In this document: positions 37,572 to 47,412 of the stretch, one piece after another
How the letters are laid out: the number at the start of each line of letters is the position of its first letter
Numbering within the stretch: position 1 is the stretch's first letter
Assembly: GCF_010725885.1 (NCBI RefSeq)
Contig: NZ_AP022600.1
Span: 744,001 to 808,000, forward strand
Source of the DNA: Mycolicibacterium tokaiense
GTDB lineage: Bacteria > Actinomycetota > Actinomycetes > Mycobacteriales > Mycobacteriaceae
Reading direction: 5' to 3'
DNA: 64,000 nt
Program-made: the position numbers and the translations under genes
Notes under the pieces: generated by a model
What the model was told of the DNA's origin: nothing
Seen by the model: only the letters and a program-made list of their open reading frames with translations
Database searches by the model: none

Positions 37572-39038
37572 ATGTCGATCGATCTGCCCCTCTATCGTCC
37601 CGACCCTGCCGACGGCCGCGTCGACATGGCGGAGTTCGAACAGGCGGTACTCCCCACCCGGTCCCGCGTCAATCCCGAACTGTGGGCCAGGATCTGGTTC
37701 ATCCTGTTCGTCACCGCTGTGGCCTACTTCGTCCATCTCGCCGAGTTGGGTCGCACCGCCGCCGGTGGCTCTCAGGCTGCCTATCTGGTGGTGGCGCCGG
37801 TGCTGGCGGGTCTGGTGGCCGCGGGATACAGCCGAGCACCTCGTGGCGTGATCGACGCCGAATCAGATTGGATCGCCGCCGCTCTGCTGTGCATCGGCGG
37901 GTTCGCCGCGATCATCCTGATACAGCATCGACTGCCGACCATGGCTGCCCTGTGGCACCTCGACAACCTCGGGCTGCTGGTGTGGGTGGCCGCCTGCGGC
38001 ACCGTGGTCTTCTCTGCCCGCCATGTCCTGCGGATGTGGAATGTCTGGATCCTGGGTCTGGTGCTGGCCCCGGCGATGCCGTTCATGCTGGTGACTGCCC
38101 AGTTCGGCGGATCCGATACCGCCATCGCCATGGTTTCGGCCGCCATCGGCACCATCGCGGTGTACCTGGCATCCCGATTCGTCTCTCTGCGGGTGCGCCT
38201 GGCGGTCACCTTGGCCAACATGGTGGCCTCCACCGCCACTGTCCTGCTGCTCGGCGGGGTCGGCCTGTACGTCACCGTGCTGATCGCCGCCGGCGCCGTC
38301 CCCGTGGTGGTGGTCCTCGCTCTGCACCGGATCACCTGGGTCCGAAGCGATCCGGACATCGCGACTTCGCCGCTGCCACTGCCCTCGTGCCGACCGCAGT
38401 CCTACGCCGTCCTGGTGGTCGCCGCCCTCGTGATGCTGTGCATCCAGCTGCCCCTGAGCCGACCTGAGCCGGTGGCCGATGCCGCCCCGGGCTGGGTGGA
38501 CAGCAGCGGACTCACGGATGGCGAGAGCTTCGAGTTCATCACCCGCTTCCTGGGGCCCGACGCCAGCCTGGTCCGCTATCGGGTGACCGCCCGATCCGAT
38601 GCCTACGACACCGTGGTCGACGTGATGACCTCACCAGATCTGGGTCGTCTGCAGGACTTTTCGGACGCGGTCTGGTATCCCTCCGCGGTTCCGGTGAACT
38701 ACGCACCGTTTGACGCCGGTGCCGACGCCCCGGCCGGGATCAAGTCCGCGCACAGCGATGCCGACGCGGCCACCACCAGTGACACCCCCAACTGGGACGC
38801 GGTCACCTGGGTCTGGCGCAGCGGCGACGTCTACCAGCGGGTGACCGTGTTGACCAGTCAGACCCGCAACATGCCCGCGCCTGCACCACAACCGCTGTCG
38901 GTGCGCAGCGCGCTCATCGAGCCCGCATTGTGGACACTGCGTCAGCAACCCTCCGACCCCGGTGCGGTGAACCCGTTGGCCAGAGCCGACACCGAGGCCG
39001 TGGTGGACATGCTGCTGCACCAGCACTCCCGCGCATGA
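37572..39038 (+). CDS. polytopic membrane protein of unknown family, copy 2 (polysaccharide block)
   Basis: A 488-residue paralogue of the preceding protein with the same layout: about 45 cytoplasmic residues, nine hydrophobic segments, and a C-terminal soluble domain beginning near residue 310 (FEFITRFLGPDASLVRYR). The two copies agree over their whole length, so they arose by tandem duplication, yet each has kept its own upstream region. The gene ends in an ATGA overlap with the GT2 gene, showing that it is translated together with the synthase. Start: ATG after GGGAA. Function unknown. Confidence 0.78.
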   Translation: MSIDLPLYRPDPADGRVDMAEFEQAVLPTRSRVNPELWARIWFILFVTAVAYFVHLAELGRTAAGGSQAAYLVVAPVLAGLVAAGYSRAPRGVIDAESDWIAAALLCIGGFAAIILIQHRLPTMAALWHLDNLGLLVWVAACGTVVFSARHVLRMWNVWILGLVLAPAMPFMLVTAQFGGSDTAIAMVSAAIGTIAVYLASRFVSLRVRLAVTLANMVASTATVLLLGGVGLYVTVLIAAGAVPVVVVLALHRITWVRSDPDIATSPLPLPSCRPQSYAVLVVAALVMLCIQLPLSRPEPVADAAPGWVDSSGLTDGESFEFITRFLGPDASLVRYRVTARSDAYDTVVDVMTSPDLGRLQDFSDAVWYPSAVPVNYAPFDAGADAPAGIKSAHSDADAATTSDTPNWDAVTWVWRSGDVYQRVTVLTSQTRNMPAPAPQPLSVRSALIEPALWTLRQQPSDPGAVNPLARADTEAVVDMLLHQHSRA

Positions 39039-40483
39039 GTCAGGAGTACGCGACGGCGCAACTGCCGCCGCATCTGTCCGCGCGCACTGTGCTGGACCGC
39101 CGGTCGATGGTGCGCATCGCCGTGGTTGCCGCGCTAATCGCGGCGGCCTTCCTGATGGTGCCCAACGGGGCCGCCGCGGTGATCACCACCGTGATCGCGA
39201 TCTGCTATCTCATCACGTCGCTGGACCGGAACTGGTTGCTGATCAAGGGTTTCACCTCACCGTCGCTGGTGACGGTCAGCGATGAGGACGCCAGAGCCGT
39301 GCCGGATGACCAACTGCCGTTCTACACAGTGCTTCTGCCGGTGTTCAACGAACCGACCATCATGGAGAACCTGCTCACCGGCGTCGGCCGACTCGACTAC
39401 CCCGCGGACAAGTTGGAAGTACTGCTGCTCATCGAAGAGGACGACCTACCCACCCAGCTCGCGGTCGCGGACATAGTGCTGCAGTCCGTCCGGGTGGTCC
39501 TGGTGCCGCCGAGTGAGCCCCGCACCAAGCCCAAGGCGTGCAATTACGGGATGTCCGTTGCCGATCCGCGCAGTGAGATGATGACCATCTACGACGCCGA
39601 GGACATTCCCGAGCCGCTGCAACTGCGCCGCGCGGTGGTGGCCCTGCGACGTGCACCCGACGACGTCGGCTGTGTGCAGAGCCGGCTCGGGTACTTCAAC
39701 GAGAATCAGAACCTGCTGACGCGGTGGTTCGCCCTGGAATACGACCAGTGGTTCGGCGTGGTGCTGCCCGCCATCCAGGATGCCCGCTGCGTGGTACCGC
39801 TGGGCGGCACCTCCAACCACATGCCGACCCGGGTGTGGCGGGAAGTCGGCGGCTGGGACGAGTTCAACGTCACCGAGGACGCCGATCTCGGAGTGCGCCT
39901 GGCCCGGTACGGGTACCGCACCATCATCTTGGACTCGGTCACGTTGGAGGAGGCCAACTCCGACGTCGTCAATTGGATCCGGCAACGCTCGCGGTGGTAC
40001 AAGGGCTACCTCCAGACGATGATGGTGCACCTGCGCCATCCCCTTGCGTTGCGCCGGGAGATCGGCACCAAAGCCATCCTGCGACTGATCACGATGACCG
40101 GCGCTGTGCCACTGGGCAATGCCTTCAACCTGCTGTTCTGGTTTGCGCTGCTGTGCTGGATCGCCGGCCGGCCGCCGTTCGTCAGCTTCCTCTTCCCGCC
40201 CTTCACCTACTACCTGTGCCTGACGCTGTTCATCGTGGTCGCCCCCATGGCGATGTTCGTCGGACTGGTGGTCAGCCATGAACTGGGCAAGCCGTACCAC
40301 TGGTGGGCCGCCCTGCTGGTCCCTCTGTACTGGCTGCTGCAGTCGGTCGCTGCGATCAAGGCGATCTACCAACTGATCTTCCGGCCGTTCTTCTGGGAGA
40401 AGACCGTGCACGGCCTCACCCACAACCCCCTCACCTCACACCATTCTGCGGTCGCCACCGCAAGACCCGACGGAGACGAGTAA
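39035..40483 (+). CDS. cellulose-synthase-like family 2 glycosyltransferase
   Basis: A 482-residue processive-type GT2. Two N-terminal helices are followed by the catalytic domain FYTVLLPVFNEPTIMENLL, KPKACNYGM, the UDP/metal site MTIYDAEDIPE (about residue 187), acceptor-base motif NVTEDADLGVRL (about 280) and the translocation gate motif QRSRWYKGYLQ (QxxRW, about 316). Four to five C-terminal helices form the channel. There is no PilZ domain, unlike BcsA, so direct cyclic di-GMP control is not expected. With the BcsB-like gene 2 nt downstream it should polymerise and extrude a beta-glycan or similar polymer. Confidence 0.9.
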   Translation: MSQEYATAQLPPHLSARTVLDRRSMVRIAVVAALIAAAFLMVPNGAAAVITTVIAICYLITSLDRNWLLIKGFTSPSLVTVSDEDARAVPDDQLPFYTVLLPVFNEPTIMENLLTGVGRLDYPADKLEVLLLIEEDDLPTQLAVADIVLQSVRVVLVPPSEPRTKPKACNYGMSVADPRSEMMTIYDAEDIPEPLQLRRAVVALRRAPDDVGCVQSRLGYFNENQNLLTRWFALEYDQWFGVVLPAIQDARCVVPLGGTSNHMPTRVWREVGGWDEFNVTEDADLGVRLARYGYRTIILDSVTLEEANSDVVNWIRQRSRWYKGYLQTMMVHLRHPLALRREIGTKAILRLITMTGAVPLGNAFNLLFWFALLCWIAGRPPFVSFLFPPFTYYLCLTLFIVVAPMAMFVGLVVSHELGKPYHWWAALLVPLYWLLQSVAAIKAIYQLIFRPFFWEKTVHGLTHNPLTSHHSAVATARPDGDE

Positions 40484-40485
40484 CC

Positions 40486-42393
40486 GTGCAACCCGCCCTT
40501 CGCCGCATCGTGTGTACGGTCGGCGCCGCCGCCATGACGGCCGCGCTGGCCCTGCCATCGATCGGCACTGCCCACGCCGCACCCAGCACCTCCCCGGCCA
40601 TCGGATGGAATCAGCTCGGACTGTCCGATCAGATGCAGTTGCTGGGCGCCAATCAGCCCACCGACGTGGAGATGCCGGTGCCGGACGGAGTGTCCCCGGC
40701 CCGGCTCACCGGTCAGATCGGATCCGTGGTCAACACCGACGGCCGCATCGATGTGGTGGATTCCCGCGGTGTGGTGATTGCCACCATCGCGATCCCGGCC
40801 GACCTGGCCACCGTGCCCTTCACCATCGATATCTCCAAGGCCGAGGTGGTCGACGGCGTCGCCAGGTTGAGTTTCCGGCTGCGCGACTTCGCCAATCAGC
40901 GTGTCGACAGCTGTGTCCAACCTCCCGAGGTGACGTTGAGTCAACTCGCCGCAACGTATTCGGGCACCGCGCCGGATCCCGGCACCGTGGCGGACTTCCT
41001 GCCCGGTTACCTGGACCGGATCACCATCCAGGTGGGTTCCGAACCCACCGAGGACCAACAGCAGGCCGCGCTGGACCTGGTGGCCAAGCTGACCCACCTC
41101 TACCGGCCGATGCCGGTACGCATCGACGTCGACACCGCGGGCGACCCCGGGGCCGACACCGGCCGGGACGCCCACCGGACCATCGTGATCCGCGACGGCG
41201 CACCCGGGATCACCGTCGAGAACGCCGACTCCCCCGATGCACAGCTGGTGATCTCCGGCTCCGGCCCGGAGCTGCAACAACAGGTGGAACTGTTCGCCGA
41301 CCGCCGATTCGGGTTGGCGCAGAACAGTTCTGCCGTGGTACTCACCGCGAGCCAGGAGCAGGCACAGCTGTCCAACATCAAGACCTTCGAGCAGCTGGGC
41401 ATGACGGGTCAGGTGTCGGTTCTCGGCCTCACCACCATGTACGCCGGTTTTGACGTCGCGACATTCGGCGTCGGTTCCATCACCAACGCCAAGGTGCACC
41501 TCAAGGCCCGCTACACCCCGGTGGTGGGAGGCGATGCCTCGGTGCTGATCCGTTCCGGGTCAACCGTGCTGGCCACCCAGAAGCTCGACGAGTCCGGTGT
41601 CCTCGACATCACCGGTGACATCCCCGCCGAGGACATCACCTCGAATGTCGGGATGGCCCTGGAACTGCGGTACACACCGCGTCAGGAATGCGCGCCGCTG
41701 AACGACAGGATCAGCTTCGCACTCGACCCGCAGTCCACCATCACCGTCACCCCGGGTAGCCGCAACCGGGGCGGATTCCCGGTGTTGCCCATGGCATTCA
41801 ACCCCGACTTCGAGGTGGCTCTCGACCAGCCCGGGCATCTGGACTTCGCCGCCCAGGCGATCAATCTGATGGGTCAGCAGAGCTCGATGCCACTGCGGCC
41901 ACACATCACCAGCTTCGCCGAGGCCGCGACGGCTGGCACCGGCCTGCTGGCGGTCACCGGCGGCAGTGAGCTGGCAGCAGCCGGAATGCGGGCCCCGTTG
42001 CTGCCGTCGTCGGAGGCCTCGGTGGACGTGGCGGGAAGTCCGGAGACCGACATCGACCTGCAGGGCGGAGTCGGTGTGGTGCAGGCCTTCACACACAACA
42101 ACCGGACCGTGCTCGCGGTCACCGGGACCGACGACTGGGCGCTGGTGGAGGCCAGCTTCGACTACATCCGCGGGCTGCCGAACCGGTGGGCATCGCTCAC
42201 CGGTGACGTGGTGGCCACCGGCGCGGCAGGCGACTCCCTGAATCTCACGCTGCACGAGGGCGGCGGTATGACCAACGAATACCCCGGCGACGGCTGGAAG
42301 TGGTGGGCCTGGGCATCGATCGCCACCGGCGGCGCCGCGGTGCTGGCGGCGCTGGCGTTCGTTGTGCTGCGGCGACGGCGTGCCGGCCACTGA
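40486..42393 (+). CDS. BcsB-like cellulose synthase accessory protein
   Basis: A 635-residue secreted, C-terminally anchored protein. Signal peptide about 1-31 (ending GTAHAA); a single helix near the end (WASIATGGAAVLAALAFVVL) followed by RRRR. The interior repeats lectin-like and flavodoxin-like modules in the BcsB manner: TFEQLGMTGQV, VHLKARYTPVVGGDASVLIR, GSTVLATQKLDESG, IPAEDI and NVGMALELRYTPRQEC. BcsB guides the nascent glucan leaving BcsA. The GTG start is placed by GGAG upstream and 2-nt distance from the GT2 stop. Two Cys (VDSCVQPP and RQEC) may pair outside the cell. Confidence 0.78.
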   Translation: MQPALRRIVCTVGAAAMTAALALPSIGTAHAAPSTSPAIGWNQLGLSDQMQLLGANQPTDVEMPVPDGVSPARLTGQIGSVVNTDGRIDVVDSRGVVIATIAIPADLATVPFTIDISKAEVVDGVARLSFRLRDFANQRVDSCVQPPEVTLSQLAATYSGTAPDPGTVADFLPGYLDRITIQVGSEPTEDQQQAALDLVAKLTHLYRPMPVRIDVDTAGDPGADTGRDAHRTIVIRDGAPGITVENADSPDAQLVISGSGPELQQQVELFADRRFGLAQNSSAVVLTASQEQAQLSNIKTFEQLGMTGQVSVLGLTTMYAGFDVATFGVGSITNAKVHLKARYTPVVGGDASVLIRSGSTVLATQKLDESGVLDITGDIPAEDITSNVGMALELRYTPRQECAPLNDRISFALDPQSTITVTPGSRNRGGFPVLPMAFNPDFEVALDQPGHLDFAAQAINLMGQQSSMPLRPHITSFAEAATAGTGLLAVTGGSELAAAGMRAPLLPSSEASVDVAGSPETDIDLQGGVGVVQAFTHNNRTVLAVTGTDDWALVEASFDYIRGLPNRWASLTGDVVATGAAGDSLNLTLHEGGGMTNEYPGDGWKWWAWASIATGGAAVLAALAFVVLRRRRAGH

Positions 42394-44197
42394 TGTCCTG
42401 AGCCCACCGGCTGCGGCGTCCCCCGCCGAGGACGCCGCTACCGGGCGGGCCCGGGCACCGAAACGCATCTGGGGTGTCGCACTCTTCGCGGTGCTGTCCG
42501 TCTTCTACTTCGCCGTAGGCGCCGTTCTGGTGTTGCGCTACAACCTCTTCGACCCCGACGCACCCAGCCGCGTGGCCAACGCCGGCTATGCCCTCTACAG
42601 CAGACAGCCCCACCTGTCCGCCATCGGTTTCGTGTGGAATCCGCTGCCCAGCCTGGTACAGATCCCGGTACTGCAACTCAGCGGCTGGTGGCCCGCGCTC
42701 AAGACCCACGGTCTGGCTGCAGTGGTGCAGAGTGCTCTGTTCATGGCCGGTGCGGCGGTGATGGTGCGCCGCATCGCGCTGGACCGCGAGGTGGGCACCT
42801 GGTGGCGGTGGCTGGCGGTGGCGGCGTTCGCGCTGCAGCCGATGATCATCGTCTACGGCGCCTCCGGGATGAGCGAGGCAGCGCAGGCGTTCTTCCTGCT
42901 GTGGTGTGTACGCCACCTGATGCGCTGGCTGGGCAACAACTGGGTGGGTGACCTGGCTTGGGCGGGGATCGCTCTGGGTCTTGGTTATCTGGCCCGCTAC
43001 GAGGTGATTCCGGCTGCATTCGGCGCGGCGCTGCTGGTGGCCGCGGCAACGTTCCTGCGGTCGGCGGCACCGCTGCGCGACAGGATCAACTCCGCCCTGC
43101 TCGCAGTGCTCATCGTGGGCTTCCCCCTGGTGTCGGTCTTCCTGATCTGGGCGCTCACCGGCTGGGTGGTCACCGGCGAACTGTTCGCGACACTGACGTC
43201 GCAGTACGGCAACGAGAGCCAGGTGTCGGCAGCCATGGAACGCGGCGGGCCCGCTGCGCTGGCGGCCTCCGACGACTGGGTGGTGATCGCCGCCCGGTTG
43301 TTGGGAATGCAGCCCTTCGTCCTGGTGGCCATCGCGCTGGCAGTGGCGCTGGCACTGCTGCGCCGCAACATCGCCGCGCTGGCACCGGCCCTGGTGTTCG
43401 GCGGTGTCCTGGCGTTCGCCGCGGCGGGCCAGTACTCATCGACCACCTTCGGGTGGTTCCGCTTCTACCTGTTGGCCATCCCACTGGTGATCTGTGTGGC
43501 ACTGGCGCTGTGGACGCCGGCCGGCACAGCCGCACCCGGCCCCTGGCGCACGGGGGACATCACCGCCCGTCTCGGCGCGGCGCTGATATCCCTGTCCCTG
43601 GTGGTGGGTATTCCCGTGACCGTGTTTGCCATGTCAGACTCGCGAATCGGCAACCAGCAGTTGCAGTTCGGCTTCCAGTCGCTGCTGGACCCCGCGGCGC
43701 ATCCGCCCGAGGAGCAGTGGTACCGACGCCTGATGGTCAACGATCGCACGCTGGCGGCATACTTCGACAACCGGCACCTGCCGCCGGGGTCGGTGCTGAT
43801 GGACTCGTTCAACACCTGGGGAGTGTGGCTGGCGTCAGACAACCCGAAGCAGTTCGTGATCACCAGCGACTACGACTTCACCGCAGTGATGAACCGGCCG
43901 TGGGACTTCGGCATCCGCTACATCGTGGCGAGCAACCCCGCGATCAGCGACGCCGACGCACTGAACGTCCGGTACCCGCAGCTGTGGGACAACGGAGCGG
44001 GCCTGGGCCGGCTGGTGCTGTCGGTGTACGGCGCCACCGGGGACGAGCGGTTCCGGGTCTACCGGTTCACCGGGAAACCGCCCGACTCCGAGGACGAGGT
44101 CAGCCCAGCTTTCGCAGGCGGGGTTCCAGATCCCGTTGGAACAGTTCCAGGAAGCGGCGCTGGTCGTGACCCGGTGCGTGGAACACCAGGTGGTTGA
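42380..44197 (+). CDS. GT-C family membrane glycosyltransferase (ArnT/PMT-like)
   Basis: A 605-residue protein with about ten to twelve membrane segments. The first large extracytoplasmic loop carries acidic residues typical of GT-C enzymes ([15 protein letters not shown]), and the loop [11 protein letters not shown] follows; the C-terminal third from about residue 430 is soluble ([14 protein letters not shown]). It would use a polyprenyl-phosphate sugar to decorate a polymer outside the membrane. The GTG start overlaps the BcsB-like gene by 14 nt; a TTG 18 nt earlier is possible. The last 33 codons run antisense into fgd1 and are low-complexity Gly/Pro, so the natural C-terminus may have been lost. 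Confidence 0.78.
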   Translation: MPATDVLSPPAAASPAEDAATGRARAPKRIWGVALFAVLSVFYFAVGAVLVLRYNLFDPDAPSRVANAGYALYSRQPHLSAIGFVWNPLPSLVQIPVLQLSGWWPALKTHGLAAVVQSALFMAGAAVMVRRIALDREVGTWWRWLAVAAFALQPMIIVYGASGMSEAAQAFFLLWCVRHLMRWLGNNWVGDLAWAGIALGLGYLARYEVIPAAFGAALLVAAATFLRSAAPLRDRINSALLAVLIVGFPLVSVFLIWALTGWVVTGELFATLTSQYGNESQVSAAMERGGPAALAASDDWVVIAARLLGMQPFVLVAIALAVALALLRRNIAALAPALVFGGVLAFAAAGQYSSTTFGWFRFYLLAIPLVICVALALWTPAGTAAPGPWRTGDITARLGAALISLSLVVGIPVTVFAMSDSRIGNQQLQFGFQSLLDPAAHPPEEQWYRRLMVNDRTLAAYFDNRHLPPGSVLMDSFNTWGVWLASDNPKQFVITSDYDFTAVMNRPWDFGIRYIVASNPAISDADALNVRYPQLWDNGAGLGRLVLSVYGATGDERFRVYRFTGKPPDSEDEVSPAFAGGVPDPVGTVPGSGAGRDPVRGTPGG

Positions 44198-45110
44198 GAC
44201 CCCAGTCCACGTAGTCCTTGACCTTGGCGACGGCCTCATCGGGATCGGAGGCCACGATCCAGCGTTTGGCGACCTGCTCGATGGGCAACGCGTCGGCGGC
44301 CTTCTCCATCTCGATCGGGTCGTCGATGGAGTGTTTCTGCTCGGCGGTCAGCGACAGCGGCGCCCAGAAGCGGGTGTTCTCCAGTGCCGCCTCGGGATCG
44401 GTGTCATAGGAGATCTTGATCTCGATCATCCGGTCCACGTCATCGGGGTTCTTGCCCGCCGCCTCGGCACCTTCGCGCATGGCGGGGATGAGCTTGTCCT
44501 TGTAGAGCTCCTCGCCCTTGCCCGAGGTGCAGATGAAGCCGTCGCCGGCGCGGCCGGCGTACTTGGCCACCTGGGGGCCGCCCGCAGCGATGTAGATCGG
44601 GATACCGCCCTCGGGCACGTCGTAGATCGAGGCCCCCTTGGTTTTGTAGTAGTCGCCGTCGAAGTCCACCCGGTCACCGAGCCACAGCTCGCGCATCAGG
44701 CGCACCGACTCGCGCAGCCGGGCATAGCGTTCCTTGAACTCCGGCCATTCCCCTTCGTAGCCGGTGGCGATCTCGTTGAGCGCCTCACCGGTGCCCACAC
44801 CGAGGAAGATCCGTCCCGGGTACAGACACCCCATGGTGGCGAACGCCTGCGCAATGACCGCCGGGTTGTAGCGGAACGTCGGGGTCAGCACCGAGGTACC
44901 CAGCTGCAGCCGCTGGGTGCGCTCCCCGACCGCGGTCATCCAGGCCAACGACCAAGGCGCGTGCCCGCCCTCGTGGCGCCACGGCTGGAAGTGATCACTG
45001 ACCGTGGCGCTGTCCATCCCGTGCGCCTCGGCGGCCACCGCCAGCTCCACCAACTCACGCGGCGCGAACTGCTCCGCCGACGCCTTGTACCCCAGTTTCA
45101 GTTCAGCCAT
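44100..45110 (-). CDS. fgd1: F420-dependent glucose-6-phosphate dehydrogenase
   Basis: A 336-residue luciferase-like TIM barrel that oxidises glucose 6-phosphate with coenzyme F420, the main source of reduced F420 in mycobacteria. Key parts: [20 protein letters not shown], the catalytic His in VSDHFQPW (about residue 40), [21 protein letters not shown] with the catalytic Glu (about 109), and [21 protein letters not shown] precedes the ATG. In M. tuberculosis pta follows directly; here its 3' end is overlapped for 98 bp by the convergent glycosyltransferase frame. Confidence 0.96.
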   Translation of the reverse strand: MAELKLGYKASAEQFAPRELVELAVAAEAHGMDSATVSDHFQPWRHEGGHAPWSLAWMTAVGERTQRLQLGTSVLTPTFRYNPAVIAQAFATMGCLYPGRIFLGVGTGEALNEIATGYEGEWPEFKERYARLRESVRLMRELWLGDRVDFDGDYYKTKGASIYDVPEGGIPIYIAAGGPQVAKYAGRAGDGFICTSGKGEELYKDKLIPAMREGAEAAGKNPDDVDRMIEIKISYDTDPEAALENTRFWAPLSLTAEQKHSIDDPIEMEKAADALPIEQVAKRWIVASDPDEAVAKVKDYVDWGLNHLVFHAPGHDQRRFLELFQRDLEPRLRKLG

Positions 45111-45201
45111 TTTTCCTTTCTACTCCTCGGCGGGGCCGTGGCCGTCGGCGGTGCCGCTTTGCCTCGGGCGTCGGCACGAGCACGCCGCTACACTGCGTGG
45201 C

Positions 45202-45945
45202 GTGGGGGCTCGGGGAAACGATCTGACTCAGGTGGGCGACAGCGTGTATCTGGCGCAGACCCGCCTGGTGAACTGGACGCTGGTGACGGGGGCCGACGGC
45301 CTGATCCTGATCGATGCCGGGTATCCCGCGCAGCGGCAGGAGGTGCTCTCCAGCATCCGCGCACTCGGCTACGACGTCGGCGATCTGCGCGCAATCCTGT
45401 TGACACACGCTCATATTGACCATTTCGGCACGGCCATCTGGCTGGCCGGTCAGCACGGAACACCCGTGTACTGCCACGCCGACGAGGTGGGACATGCCCG
45501 GCGCGACCATCTGGAACAGGCCACGCCGCTGGATGTCATCCGGCAGGCGTGGCGGCCGCGGTGGTTGCTGTGGTCATTGGAGATCGCGCGCAAGGGCGCT
45601 TTTGTGCACGACGGCATCCCCACCGCCGCGGCACTCACCGCGGACATCGCCGCGACGCTGCCGGGCGCACCCCAGATCGTCGCAACGCCCGGCCACACCG
45701 GCGGACACTGCTCGTATCTGGTGGACGGGATCCTGGTCAGCGGCGACGCGCTGGTGACCGGCCATCCGACCTCGAACCGGCTGGGCCCGCAGCTGTTACA
45801 TCCGGTGTTCAATCATGACGAGTTGGCTTGCGCCCGTAGCCTGGACACCATCGCTGCGCTGGAGGCGGACGTGCTGATCCCGGGCCACGGCGATCTCTGG
45901 CGCGGACCGGTGCGTGCGATGGCCGAGCAGGCCCTGGCGCGCTGA
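45202..45945 (+). CDS. metallo-beta-lactamase fold hydrolase (Rv0406c-like)
   Basis: A 247-residue MBL-fold protein. Metal motif LLTHAHIDHFG (HxHxDH) at about residue 66, then ATPGHTGGHCSY, LVSGDALVTG and the late IPGHG. Typical of the glyoxalase II-like group; true substrate unknown. Divergent from fgd1 with a 91-bp gap, the same arrangement as Rv0406c/fgd1 in M. tuberculosis. GTG chosen because the longer frame runs through the fgd1 promoter and start. Confidence 0.9.
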   Translation: MGARGNDLTQVGDSVYLAQTRLVNWTLVTGADGLILIDAGYPAQRQEVLSSIRALGYDVGDLRAILLTHAHIDHFGTAIWLAGQHGTPVYCHADEVGHARRDHLEQATPLDVIRQAWRPRWLLWSLEIARKGAFVHDGIPTAAALTADIAATLPGAPQIVATPGHTGGHCSYLVDGILVSGDALVTGHPTSNRLGPQLLHPVFNHDELACARSLDTIAALEADVLIPGHGDLWRGPVRAMAEQALAR

Positions 45946-45987
45946 GCTGCGGAAAACCACTGTGCCCGTGGTGAACTGATCAGCGCG

Positions 45988-46185
45988 TCACCGCCAGGAA
46001 TCCTCGCGATGTGCGCTGCGCCCGCGCGCCCGCATGACAATGGCGGCGTTCAGCAGCACCCACACCCCCACCAGCAGGACGATGGCGGCGATCCAGCCGT
46101 CGACGATCACGGCCAGTACCACGCACACCACGATGGTGACCGCCAGGGCGATCAGGCTCCCGGCGATCCGGGTGACTGTAGGCAA
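45988..46185 (-). CDS. small two-helix membrane protein
   Basis: A 65-residue frame from a TTG start with GGAG five nt upstream. It encodes two hydrophobic segments (IAGSLIALAVTIVVCVVLAV and WIAAIVLLVGVWVLLNAAIV) and a basic C-terminus MRARGRSAHREDSWR, a common shape of small actinobacterial membrane proteins. Neighbouring genes give no hint of function. It may be real because the composition is that of a membrane protein and it fills a gap. Confidence 0.5.
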   Translation of the reverse strand: MPTVTRIAGSLIALAVTIVVCVVLAVIVDGWIAAIVLLVGVWVLLNAAIVMRARGRSAHREDSWR

Positions 46186-46293
46186 CTGCGCTCCGATTCC
46201 CCACGATCTGCGTCAATGATTTGCTGAATACAGAATATACCCCCAAAGTTGCAGTTCATGCCCGCTTCTTGCGACGGACACTGTAATAACTGT

Positions 46294-47412
46294 TCAGGGA
46301 GGCGTCGCTCCCCACTCCCGCGCGATCAGCTGATGGCTGCGCAGCCGGTCGGCGTGATCGTGCGCCACCGAGGTGATCACCAACTCGTCCGCACCGGTCA
46401 CGCGTTGCAGCGTGGTCAGCCGCTCGACCACCGAAGCCGGATCACCGACGAACTGGGTGGCCGTGCGGTCCAGCACGGCGGCCTGCTGCTCGTCGGTCAG
46501 CGGTGGCACCGTCTCCGGATCCGGATACGGCGCCGCACCGCCGCCGGCCCGAATCGAGTAGACCCAGTGCCCGAAGCTGGCGGCCAGCCGGTGCGCAGTC
46601 GCGCTGTCCTCGGCGGCCAGCACATCGGCGGACACCACCACGTAGGGCCGTGTCAACGCAGCAGACGGCTCGAAAGCGTTGCGGTAGAACTGGATTGCGT
46701 CGAGTGCCGTGGCCGGAGTGATGTGGTAACTGGCCACGAACGGCAGCCCGAACCGGGCGGCAACCCGGGCGCTCTGGCCCTTGCTGCTGCCGAACACCCA
46801 CGGCACCAGACCGCTACGCTCCCCGGGCACGGCGTGCACGTCGAAGCCGGAGGCGGTGTGGGTGCCGTCGATCATGGCGAGGATGTCGGCCACCTGGTCG
46901 GCGAAATCCGGTGCCACCGCGCCCGGTTGCTGCAGCAGCGCCGTCGTGGCCTGCAGCCGCTCACTGCGCATCAGGGCGCCGACGTCCACGGGTGGCGGCA
47001 CCACCACGCCGTCGATGTCCCGCCACTCGGTCTGCCGCACCGGATTTCCGGACGGCTGCCGCTGGGCTTCGGTGCGCAGTTGCGCGGAGCGTCCGACCCC
47101 GAGATCGATCCGGCCGGGATGGAACGCAGCGAGCATGCCGAAGCTCTCCACCACGGCGCTGGCGGTGGTGAAGCCGAGCTGCACCGCCGCGGCGCCGACG
47201 TGAATGGTGTTGGTGGCGGCGGCGATCTGGCCGATCAGAACTGCGGGCGCCGAGCCGGCCACCGACACGAAGTGATGCTCGGCCACCCAATACCGGTGAA
47301 AGCCCCACCGCTCGGCGTGCTGGGCCAGGTCGACGGTGTTGCGCAGCGCCGTAGCGACGTCGGAACCGGCGCTGACCGGGGACAGATCCAGGATCGACAA
47401 CGGCACGCTCAT
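46294..47412 (-). CDS. LLM-class flavin-dependent oxidoreductase (MsnO8-like)
   Basis: A 372-residue bacterial luciferase-like monooxygenase. Family marks are [21 protein letters not shown] at the start, [29 protein letters not shown]-type segment as [28 protein letters not shown] and [23 protein letters not shown] or F420 could be the cofactor; in mycobacteria both occur in this fold. Substrate unknown. The start overlaps the GNAT stop (ATGA), so the two are co-transcribed. Confidence 0.88.
   Translation of the reverse strand: MSVPLSILDLSPVSAGSDVATALRNTVDLAQHAERWGFHRYWVAEHHFVSVAGSAPAVLIGQIAAATNTIHVGAAAVQLGFTTASAVVESFGMLAAFHPGRIDLGVGRSAQLRTEAQRQPSGNPVRQTEWRDIDGVVVPPPVDVGALMRSERLQATTALLQQPGAVAPDFADQVADILAMIDGTHTASGFDVHAVPGERSGLVPWVFGSSKGQSARVAARFGLPFVASYHITPATALDAIQFYRNAFEPSAALTRPYVVVSADVLAAEDSATAHRLAASFGHWVYSIRAGGGAAPYPDPETVPPLTDEQQAAVLDRTATQFVGDPASVVERLTTLQRVTGADELVITSVAHDHADRLRSHQLIAREWGATPP

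Noticed and set aside
35861..39038. The paired membrane proteins as exosortase-EpsI fusions
   Set aside because: The many-helix core followed by an outside domain resembles that layout, but the conserved exosortase Cys, Arg and His motifs are not found in either copy.
45956..45972. ACCAC-N7-GTGGT hairpin after the MBL gene as a terminator
   Set aside because: Only a 5-bp stem with a large loop and no T-run; too weak to call.
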